From positions 25,842 to 89,841 of the forward strand of contig JNJD01000013.1 in the NCBI GenBank assembly GCA_000702685.1: a stretch of 64,000 nt of DNA, given 5' to 3'. Made by a program: the position numbers and the translations under genes. How positions within the stretch are numbered: position 1 is the stretch's first letter; each line of letters starts with the position of its first letter. Below the pieces are notes generated by a model, which worked only from the letters and a program-made list of their open reading frames with translations, had not been told where the DNA came from and ran no database searches. Positions 46,228-53,795 of the stretch are shown here, in pieces. Origin of the DNA: Lachnospiraceae bacterium AC2028. GTDB lineage: Bacteria; Bacillota; Clostridia; Lachnospirales; Lachnospiraceae.

Positions 46228-47397
46228 ATGGAAATCTTCAGCTCCGAAAAGGTGAGAATCACCCAAAAATACGGATTAGGAAATATGATTTTTGATGAAA
46301 ACAGCTCAGAAGAAGAGGTCATTCATATTATGAATGGTGACTTTGGACTAATTGTCTATATCAAAGAGGTTCCTTATCGTGTTATTCCTCGTGGAGAACT
46401 GGTGCGCAAAAACAAACAGTCTGAGGATGGGAATTATCATTTTATATACATTCAGATCAATATGGAGTCCGGCGAGTACTATATTGGTAAGGTCAATAGG
46501 AAAAGCTGGAAGGAGATAGACCGATATCAAGGATCAGGGTTGCGTTTTGTTAATTCATATGAAAAACATAAGGATAGTTTTATACGTTATCACATAGAGT
46601 CGTGCTCTACTGCTGAAGAGACCGAAAGAGTGGAAGCTGAAATCGTAGATGATGAATTGCTAAGTGATCCGTTTTGCTTGAATCTGGTTAATGGTGGAGG
46701 CGGCGTGACACATCACAGCTCCGAGGAACGAAAAGAGAAAATCCGGAAGTATATGATCGAGCATCCGGAGAACTATAAGAATATTTTACAAAAGACAAGG
46801 GAGATGTTTTGTTCTGGGGAATCATCTGAGGCATTGAAAAAAAGGAATATGGCCATTAAGGAGACAATGAGTTCGGATAAATTCCGAAATATGACCAGGG
46901 ATAGAATTACAAATTGGAAATCTGAAAATCCGCAAGCATATCATGAAGCCAGAGAAAAGAATAAGCTTGCAATGCATTCAAAAGAGGTAATAGAAAAAAG
47001 AAACGCATCTCTAAAGAAATGGCGAGAAGAAAATCCGGAAAAAAATGATGAATACAGAAGAAAACTGATTGCTGCACAACATTCTGCAGATGCAGAACAG
47101 AAACGAAGTGTTTCACTTAAAAAATTTTATAAGGATCATCCGGAAGTTGCTAAGAAGAGAGCTATGGCTTCTGCCGAGAAGAATAGGAAAGCAGTAAATA
47201 TGCTTGATCTTAATACTAAAGAAGTTATAAGAAAATTCGATAGTATTCAGGAAGCTGCAGAGTGGTTGGTTGATCACGGATTGGCAAAGAATATTAACTG
47301 CAAAGCAAGTATATGTAATGTTTGTACGAAACGCACGGTTCCCGGGCATGGCACCAAAAAGAGTGCGTATGGTTATGGATGGGAACATGCTGAATGA
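46228..47397 (+). CDS. GIY-YIG-type endonuclease, homing-endonuclease-like
   Basis: 389 residues. A GIY-YIG-like core (FIYIQINMESGEYYIGKVN, RYQGSGLRFVNSYEKH, AEIVDDELLSDPFCLNLVNGGGG) at about 75-165. It is followed by several Lys-rich repeat modules of the kind found in intron-encoded nucleases (SEERKEKIRKYMIEHPENYK; HPEVAKKRAMASAEKNRK) and a final IENR-like DNA-binding motif (VNMLDLNTKEVIRKFDSIQEAAEWL). Not inside a recognisable intron, so free-standing. Start at 46228 chosen for AAGGAATACT; a TTG at 46204 is an alternative. Confidence 0.68.
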   Translation: MEIFSSEKVRITQKYGLGNMIFDENSSEEEVIHIMNGDFGLIVYIKEVPYRVIPRGELVRKNKQSEDGNYHFIYIQINMESGEYYIGKVNRKSWKEIDRYQGSGLRFVNSYEKHKDSFIRYHIESCSTAEETERVEAEIVDDELLSDPFCLNLVNGGGGVTHHSSEERKEKIRKYMIEHPENYKNILQKTREMFCSGESSEALKKRNMAIKETMSSDKFRNMTRDRITNWKSENPQAYHEAREKNKLAMHSKEVIEKRNASLKKWREENPEKNDEYRRKLIAAQHSADAEQKRSVSLKKFYKDHPEVAKKRAMASAEKNRKAVNMLDLNTKEVIRKFDSIQEAAEWLVDHGLAKNINCKASICNVCTKRTVPGHGTKKSAYGYGWEHAE

Positions 47398-47479
47398 TGT
47401 TATTTGACTAAAATTTTTAAACTACAGTTCCAAGAATGTTTTTTAGTACTGTTTTAAGATAACTACGGAGGTTATGATT

Positions 47480-48886
47480 ATGATTTGTCCAAAATGCGGT
47501 ACAGAATCAAATACCAATTTCTGCCCTAATTGTGGAACTCCTATGTCCCAGGGTAATCCAGGTGGTAATTATCAAGGCTTTTCCACCCAGAATGGCTCGA
47601 GTCAAAATCAGTGGGACGCGAATAATGGAGGATCATATCCTAATCAGGGTGATCCATATATAAATGCATACAATAAAAATATTAATCCATATGGAAATCC
47701 CGCTGGGCAGTATTATAATCCTCAACCAATTCCGATTAAGAAAAAGCATACGGGATTAGCTATTGCTGCGTTTATACTTTCATTTCTAGGCTATTTAGCA
47801 GCAATAGGTGTTATTCTTGCAATTATTGATCTTGCAAAAGATAAATACAAAGAACATAAACACGGGTTGTCTATAGCTGCGTTAGTTATAGGAATCATTG
47901 TTTGTTTAATTGCATATACACCATCCTCGGATAGTTCCTCCAGTAATAGTGGAAGTTCCAGTTCATCCTCGTCTCAGTCAATCAATAATGTGACAGAAAA
48001 TGCGGAGGAAAGACAACCTGAAGTTACAGGGCCTCAAAGAATTGGTATTGGCGAAGAATTTAGCAATAGAACTATCAGAGGTGCTGTTGTTGAAGTGGAT
48101 CTTGATTATAAAGATTACAATGATGTATGGACGACCATTCCAGAAGGATATAAAGCCGTTTATATTATCATAAAAGTGACTAATATTTCTAACCAGGAAA
48201 ACTATGTAAGTGTTGGTGATTTTAGCTGTTATGCAGATGATGTAAGCATGTCGTCAGAACTCATTTCAGGTGGCAATGAAGATTATAATGCCAATATAGA
48301 TCCTGGACGTTCTGCTCTGCTTGGCGCTTTATATCTTATTCCAGAAAACACCAAAAATATTGAATTGGAGTATGATCCTTTAGGAGAATATGCACAGAGG
48401 ACTATTATCGTTATTCAGGATGAGAACACTACAGAAACTCATATAGTAGCAGATACAAGTAATCTGTCAGCTGATGTTGAAGTAGACTTATCAGATGTTA
48501 ATGTCATCGGAATAGGTGATGAATTTGGAAATCGAACTATTACGGGCGTTGTTACTGAAGTTGACTTAGATTATAATAACTACAATGATGTATGGACGAC
48601 TATTCCGGAAGGCTATAAAGCAATTTATATAAAAATAAAGGTAACAAATGTTTCTGATAAGGAAAACTACGTAAGTGTTGGAGATTTCGATTGTTACGTA
48701 GACGATCTGATAATGAATGCGGACATGATCAGTGGCGGAAATGAGGATTACAATGCAAATATAGCTGCGGGTCGTTCAGCTATTCTTGGTGCAATGTATA
48801 TTATTCCTGTAGATGCTGAGTCAATTGAATTGGAATATGATCCTATTGGAGAATCAGCAAAGAGGACTATTATAGTAATACAATAG
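47480..48886 (+). CDS. Zinc-ribbon, DUF4190-like membrane protein with two DUF4352-like domains
   Basis: 468 residues. Ribbon CPKCGTESNTNFCPNCGTP (3-21), a Gly/Asn/Gln-rich linker, two membrane helices (about 95-125 and 135-150), a poly-Ser linker, then two nearly identical extracytoplasmic domains of about 140 residues (each with VWTTIPEGYKA, ENYVSVGDF and SGGNEDYNANI, each ending RTIIVIQ). The duplication is recent by its similarity. Start at 47480 (spacing from GGAGG) rather than 47474. Binding partner unknown. Confidence 0.75.
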   Translation: MICPKCGTESNTNFCPNCGTPMSQGNPGGNYQGFSTQNGSSQNQWDANNGGSYPNQGDPYINAYNKNINPYGNPAGQYYNPQPIPIKKKHTGLAIAAFILSFLGYLAAIGVILAIIDLAKDKYKEHKHGLSIAALVIGIIVCLIAYTPSSDSSSSNSGSSSSSSSQSINNVTENAEERQPEVTGPQRIGIGEEFSNRTIRGAVVEVDLDYKDYNDVWTTIPEGYKAVYIIIKVTNISNQENYVSVGDFSCYADDVSMSSELISGGNEDYNANIDPGRSALLGALYLIPENTKNIELEYDPLGEYAQRTIIVIQDENTTETHIVADTSNLSADVEVDLSDVNVIGIGDEFGNRTITGVVTEVDLDYNNYNDVWTTIPEGYKAIYIKIKVTNVSDKENYVSVGDFDCYVDDLIMNADMISGGNEDYNANIAAGRSAILGAMYIIPVDAESIELEYDPIGESAKRTIIVIQ

Positions 48887-48944
48887 TTAACCAAAAGGAA
48901 TATATTTATTCCAGATTATCCAGAGGGAATTTAAGTAAATACAA

Positions 48945-48975
48945 AAATCCTGCCGAGAAAGAGGCGGGATTTTTT
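48945..48975 (+). terminator. Rho-independent terminator
   Basis: AATCCTGCC pairs with GGCGGGATT followed by TTTT; ends the DUF4352-like gene transcript. Confidence 0.8.
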
Positions 48976-49006
48976 CCCCTCCTGAAAGCTGGTGAGGATG
49001 TCTTCT

Positions 49007-49309
49007 ATGACCTTTGAACAAAAAGAATGGGCCATTGCCAGAGAAGATCTTGTTCATACGATTATTTCTCTAAACTTCCCTGAGGAACTTGGAAATGAAA
49101 TAGCAAAAATGCTTGGAAGTCCGAAAGCAATTCGGCGCATGAACTCATATCTTCGCCAAACGCATCCTAAAAGTGCTGAGGAGATTGTGGATGAAGCGCT
49201 TGCAATCAAGTCTGAGATTGATGCTTGGAGAGAACGGAAAGAAACTCAGAATGCTAATGCCAGATATATTGAGATGCGCTATTACGGATTGTTTGATTCT
49301 GAAGAGTAG
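49007..49309 (+). CDS. Small hypothetical protein
   Basis: 100 residues, helical and charged (MTFEQKEWAIAREDLVHTIISL ... NARYIEMRYYGLFDSEE). Family not recognised. The start may also be ATG 48998 or GTG 48992. It is about 50 bases before the putative nuclease gene on the same strand and may be its partner. Confidence 0.6.
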   Translation: MTFEQKEWAIAREDLVHTIISLNFPEELGNEIAKMLGSPKAIRRMNSYLRQTHPKSAEEIVDEALAIKSEIDAWRERKETQNANARYIEMRYYGLFDSEE

Positions 49310-49361
49310 GATTTTTTATATAATATCGTATGTAAAAAAACTTTGAGTGATGGAGAAGCGA

Positions 49362-50933
49362 ATGGATATTCGTGAAATTGAAAGACTTGTTGACGAAGAA
49401 CATTGGAAATCACCTATATTTAAACATGGGAAAAATCAAAGTTATTATTATTTACTCTCTTCTTTTGAAGAATTATGTAAATCAAATCTTTCATCGAGCA
49501 TATTAAATCCAAGCAAAATATTTGAAATTCGTAATCTGATGGATGCATTAAATATCGCTTTGATTTGGGCGGATTCATTATGCATTGAAGATAATACGGA
49601 TATAGACGCACATATCTCTGATGATATTTATAGGGATAGCTGTGAACTATTATATGATTATGCATATCCCTATTCTGTTATTTGTACGGGGTATATATCC
49701 TATTCTAGAAATAGTTATGATGCAACTGTAAATGATAACACGGTTATTTTTGATATTCGTAGTGATCAAAACAACTCTTTGATAAGCGATCTTATTCGAG
49801 AAGGTTCGAATAGTGATATAGGCTCAATGGCTAAACTTATTCCCACCTTTAAACTATTGAATTCTGTTAGTGAATTAAAGAAACATATTTCTGTTGAAGA
49901 TGGTGAAATAGGATATATCAATTCACAGGAGGTGAGTGCCACATATAGAGAGATTGCAACTCATCAATGGGATGTGACTAGAACGCTTCCCACTGATTGG
50001 GAATTTGAATTATTTAGTTTGGAAGACTATAAAAAATTTTGGATATCCGTTACTGCTCTTTGTTACATTCATTTCTGTAGTGGATTGACAATCACTGATT
50101 CATTTATTAGACGCAATAATGGTGTGATAAAAAAAAGCAGAAAACTGATAATTGATTATATCGAATATGATAGTAAGTTGGATCGAAAAACGATAGATAA
50201 CATTTTGAATTATTTGACATTTAATCCTAAGAAAAAAAATGTTGATATTATGTATCAGCCTATTGTGAGTATGCAAAATGACATGATTCTTATTTCGCCC
50301 AATTTGTTTATGGGATCAAATCCGGAACGGAATTTATTGTCGGTTGTAAGTACGATGAATGATAAGAAATATTTTAACAATGTTAATGGATTGGAAACGG
50401 TTATGGTATCCGAACTTGAATCAGCTGTTTCTTATTCGTGTATTGCGAAGCATAAAAAACTTCGAGAAGATCTTCCAGATGTAGATTTCGCTATATATGA
50501 TGAAGAAACTAATTCAGCATTAATATGTGAGGTGAAATGGTTTGCAGCAGCAGATTCAACGAAAGAGGTATTTGCAAAAGAAGACGAAATAACACATGGA
50601 TGCAAACAAGCTGAAGATATATCCACATATGCTATGAGTGATAAAAAAGCCTTTGTGAAACAGGTTTTTCAAGCAGATACTGACGAAGCAGTTGATATTT
50701 TATGTTGCGTTGTGGCAAAAAATAATATTAGAACAAGGAATTCTAAAGTAGCAGTTATAGATTTGAAAAGAATTAAAGAGTTATTTTCTAAACATCCACT
50801 AAATGATGTTATTAACATAATTCGAAATCATGAATATGAGATTCCACTTGCTCCAGGTATGACAGTGACTCACAAGGATATAAAGTATGCTGGTTTTACA
50901 TTTAAAATTCCTGCGATTGGATTTGAGTTTTAG
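49362..50933 (+). CDS. Putative PD-(D/E)XK nuclease-domain protein
   Basis: 523 residues, AT-rich, not recognised as a named family. The C-terminal part has DLPDVDFAIYDEETNSALICEVKW near 371-394, fitting the D...ExK active-site pattern of the PD-(D/E)XK fold, with a following K/Q-containing helix (THGCKQAEDISTYA). The N-terminal 350 residues are helical. A ribosome site GGAG six bases before ATG 49362 decides the start. Could be a restriction-like defence nuclease; the motif is seen, the role is inferred. Confidence 0.55.
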   Translation: MDIREIERLVDEEHWKSPIFKHGKNQSYYYLLSSFEELCKSNLSSSILNPSKIFEIRNLMDALNIALIWADSLCIEDNTDIDAHISDDIYRDSCELLYDYAYPYSVICTGYISYSRNSYDATVNDNTVIFDIRSDQNNSLISDLIREGSNSDIGSMAKLIPTFKLLNSVSELKKHISVEDGEIGYINSQEVSATYREIATHQWDVTRTLPTDWEFELFSLEDYKKFWISVTALCYIHFCSGLTITDSFIRRNNGVIKKSRKLIIDYIEYDSKLDRKTIDNILNYLTFNPKKKNVDIMYQPIVSMQNDMILISPNLFMGSNPERNLLSVVSTMNDKKYFNNVNGLETVMVSELESAVSYSCIAKHKKLREDLPDVDFAIYDEETNSALICEVKWFAAADSTKEVFAKEDEITHGCKQAEDISTYAMSDKKAFVKQVFQADTDEAVDILCCVVAKNNIRTRNSKVAVIDLKRIKELFSKHPLNDVINIIRNHEYEIPLAPGMTVTHKDIKYAGFTFKIPAIGFEF

Positions 50934-51304
50934 TTATGGAATAAGAATTTTATCGAATGCAACTTGCATTTTTTTTCTGGTAGGCGTGTGCCGGACAGTG
51001 CTCCAAAGCATGTATTTATCGCATTTTTTCATGAGGTGAAATTGTGTTGAAAGAAGAAAATACATCAAAATTGACAACATTTTTTGATTGGTTATGGCTA
51101 ATACTTATTAGTTTAATGGAAAAACAGTCACACCTATGGGTATGACTGTTTTTGATTTAAGGGAGGTATATCGGACAGTGGTCTATGGTAAGCTATGACT
51201 ATAGCGGAAAAAGAGCGATACTTTATTGTAAAAAAATATGCGATAAGCTTTATAATAGTAATAATCTAGAGCATTGATGGTTAGAATATTAGAAGAGAGA
51301 AAAA
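50934..51304. other. Intergenic region with two terminators and dispersed repeat
   Basis: 371 bases. A short-stem terminator at 50956-50976 (ATGCAA/TTGCAT, T-run) and a second hairpin at 51121-51153. A 33-codon frame from GTG 51043 runs into that hairpin and is doubtful. No other gene seen. Confidence 0.5.
51121..51207 (+). repeat. Terminator plus dispersed repeat, copy 2
   Basis: Hairpin AACAGTCACACC/GGGTATGACTGTT with T-run, then GAGGTATATCGGACAGTG and CTATGACTATAG, in the same order as at 45372-45461. Confidence 0.6.
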
Positions 51305-53452
51305 ATGCAGTCGTTAAGTGATTGGTGCAAAGAGAATAATCGTCAAGATTTGATAGACGAATGGAATTCTGAAAAAAACGGTGATAAGACACCGTTTAAT
51401 GTGGCTAGTCATAGCAGTAAAAAAGTATGGTGGATAGGCGGTTGTGGCCATGAGTGGGATTCTCGAATAGATCATAGAACAACTATGAATACAGGATGTC
51501 CTTTTTGCTCTGGAAAGAGAGTGCTGCCAGGATTCAATGATTTGATGACTGTTTTTCCGGAGATAGCAAAAGAATGGAATCCAGCAAGAAATAGCATTAA
51601 GCCATCAGAGGTTTCCGCTTTTAGTAAGCTGAAAGTGTGGTGGAGGTGCGAGCGTGGACATGAATGGGAAGCAGTTATTAGCAATCGCACAGGAAAAAAT
51701 AAAGCTGGATGTCCATTTTGTTCAGGAAGAAAGGTGTTGGTTGGAGTTTCTGATTTGGCGTCTAATTATCCTGAGTTGATAAAAGAATGGCATCCTAATA
51801 AGAATGGGGATTTGAGACCAGTTGACGTTTCGGCTGGAAGTAATCAAAAAGTTTGGTGGCTTGGTAAGTGTGGTCATGAATGGAAAGCAAGCATAAGTGA
51901 TCGAACCAGTGGAAAGGGGTGCGCTTATTGTTCTAACAGAAAATTGCTTAAGGGTTTTAATGATTTGCAAACGAAGTATGCTGAAATCTCTGCAGAATGG
52001 CATCCTACAAAAAATGGCAACTTAAATCCATCAGATATTCTTTATGGTTCGCATAAGAAAGTATGGTGGATGTGTGTTAAAGGACATGAATGGGAAGCAG
52101 AAGTGAAAAGCCGTACTGGACAAAACACTGGGTGCCCATATTGTTCAGGAAGAATAGTGATTAATGGCGTAAATGATTTGCAAACTATATATCCAGATAT
52201 AGCTAAAGAGTGGGATTATGAAAAAAATGGTAATTTAAGTCCATCGAACGTAGCCTTTAGTGCACATAATTTAGTTTGGTGGAAATGTGAATTAGGACAT
52301 GAATGGAAAGCTTCATTATCTAATCGGACCGGAAAAAATAAATCAGGATGTCCGTATTGTTCTAATAGAAAGATACTAGTTGGTTTTAATGATCTCGCTA
52401 CGGCTAATCCCCAACTATCCAATGAATGGGATTATGAAAGGAATAAGGGCCTATTGGACGGGCATGGTGTCGATGTTTCATCGCCAGATAAAGTATCACC
52501 GGTTTCTGGCATAAGTGTATGGTGGAAATGTGAAAAAGGACATGAGTGGCGTGCTAGAATCAGTAATAGGGTTCATGGTGATGGATGTCCATTATGTTCG
52601 AATGCGGGAACGTCAATAAGAGAACAGGGAATAGCATTTTATCTTGAACAAGTATGCAGAACCGAACACCGTAGCAAAATTGCCGGAAAAGAAATAGACG
52701 TATATTTGCCCGATTACAAAATTGGCATTGAATATGATGGAAGATTTTATCATAAAATTGAAAATGCATATAAAGAGGTAGAAAAGGATAGACGCTTATA
52801 TGTGGAAGGGATACATGTAATTAGGGTAAAAGAATCCAATATTAATCGTTCTTCGAATAATACTATATATTTTATAGTTAATCATATTGATTCAAATTAT
52901 GAATGGGCAATTAATCGGCTTTTTGAAATGCTTCATTCTTATACGGGTGATGAAATCTTTACTACAATTGATGTCGATGTGAAACGTGATCAATTGAAAA
53001 TTCGGGAAAGAGTCGGATTGTATGTCAAGAATAATAATATATCAGTTATGTATCCTGAAATAGCTAAGGAATGGAATTACGATAAAAACGGTATATTATC
53101 TCCTGAAATGTTCACATTTGGTTCGGATGTTAAAGTTTGGTGGAAATGCAGTAAAGGACACGAATGGCAGACAAGTATATCGCATAGAACGGCTAGAGGC
53201 GATGGTTGCCCATATTGTTCAAAAAAAAGGTCTGTCAAAGGGGAGGATTTCGAATCTTGGTGCGTAGAAAAAAACTATAATTATCTTTTGAATGAGTGGA
53301 ATTATGATAAAAATCATAAAAACCCATCAGAATATGCATCTAGAAGTAGAGCCGTAGTTTGGTGGAGATGCGATAAGGGACATGAATGGAAAGCAAGAAT
53401 TGGTAGTAGGCCTCGTGGCGGAAGATGCCCATTTTGTGATGAAGAGTTATGA
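51305..53452 (+). CDS. Eight-repeat zinc treble-clef protein with embedded Vsr-like endonuclease
   Basis: 715 residues. Eight units of about 70 residues share an EW-x-KNG motif, VWW-x4-GHEW and a closing C-P-x-C pair (DUF4379-type zinc ribbons). Six come first (to about 435), then a nuclease insert (about 436-545), then two more. The insert reads EIDVYLPDYKIGIEYDGRFYHK and later GIHVIRVKE, matching the Vsr/very-short-patch fold with its acidic active site and usual GI.VIRV strand. The repeats are presumably DNA-reading modules that bring the nuclease to its target. AT-rich; likely defence or mobile-element function. Confidence 0.8.
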   Translation: MQSLSDWCKENNRQDLIDEWNSEKNGDKTPFNVASHSSKKVWWIGGCGHEWDSRIDHRTTMNTGCPFCSGKRVLPGFNDLMTVFPEIAKEWNPARNSIKPSEVSAFSKLKVWWRCERGHEWEAVISNRTGKNKAGCPFCSGRKVLVGVSDLASNYPELIKEWHPNKNGDLRPVDVSAGSNQKVWWLGKCGHEWKASISDRTSGKGCAYCSNRKLLKGFNDLQTKYAEISAEWHPTKNGNLNPSDILYGSHKKVWWMCVKGHEWEAEVKSRTGQNTGCPYCSGRIVINGVNDLQTIYPDIAKEWDYEKNGNLSPSNVAFSAHNLVWWKCELGHEWKASLSNRTGKNKSGCPYCSNRKILVGFNDLATANPQLSNEWDYERNKGLLDGHGVDVSSPDKVSPVSGISVWWKCEKGHEWRARISNRVHGDGCPLCSNAGTSIREQGIAFYLEQVCRTEHRSKIAGKEIDVYLPDYKIGIEYDGRFYHKIENAYKEVEKDRRLYVEGIHVIRVKESNINRSSNNTIYFIVNHIDSNYEWAINRLFEMLHSYTGDEIFTTIDVDVKRDQLKIRERVGLYVKNNNISVMYPEIAKEWNYDKNGILSPEMFTFGSDVKVWWKCSKGHEWQTSISHRTARGDGCPYCSKKRSVKGEDFESWCVEKNYNYLLNEWNYDKNHKNPSEYASRSRAVVWWRCDKGHEWKARIGSRPRGGRCPFCDEEL

Positions 53453-53494
53453 AAATGATCGAGTGAATATGGGAAAGCTGATGAGGACAGAATA

Positions 53495-53608
53495 ATGCAA
53501 ATGATAAAGGCATAATGTGAAAACTGTAATGGAATGCTTGAGTTCAATGCAAAGTATGGATTGCTGATATGTCCTTTTTGTGGCGCCTCATACATGTTAG
53601 AAAAGTGA
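53495..53608 (+). pseudogene. Remnant of a zinc-ribbon gene
   Basis: The frame reads MQMIKA, TAA (53513), then CENCNGMLEFNAKYGLLICPFCGASYMLEK and TGA. This aligns with the N-terminus of the 44450 gene, where the codon at the TAA position is CAA (MALIKA-Q-CTNC). Only the ribbon is left. Confidence 0.65.
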
Positions 53609-53671
53609 TTAAATAGTATGGTGAGTTAACCGTCAGATTTTGAGCTACAATTCATTTAATTGTGGAAGAGT

Positions 53672-53740
53672 GCCAAGTCAAGCGCTTTTTAGATATTTCG
53701 GACAAAATGTCCAAAATCGCTAAAAAATACTTGACTTGGC
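53672..53740. repeat. 69-bp long inverted repeat upstream of the ATPase operon
   Basis: Arms of about 33 bases around a 3-base loop: the outer GCCAAGTCAAG/CTTGACTTGGC is perfect, the TTTTTAG and GGACA/TGTCC parts also pair, with a few mismatches between. The right arm contains the -35 box of the downstream promoter, so it may be an operator, or a hairpin RNA if read from upstream. Confidence 0.7.
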
Positions 53741-53759
53741 GTTTTTATATTTATATAAT
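53731..53759 (+). promoter_or_regulatory. Promoter of the AAA-ATPase operon
   Basis: TTGACT (53731-53736), a 17-base spacer and a consensus TATAAT (53754-53759), about 37 bases before the ATPase start codon; its -35 lies in the inverted repeat. Confidence 0.7.
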
Positions 53760-53795
53760 GAGCCCAGAAAGAGAAAAACAATCTAGGAGGGCGTT

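Noticed and set aside
51043..51147. 33-codon frame (GTG start) with a hydrophobic middle
   Set aside because: It runs into a terminator hairpin within a repeated non-coding segment; no support for translation.
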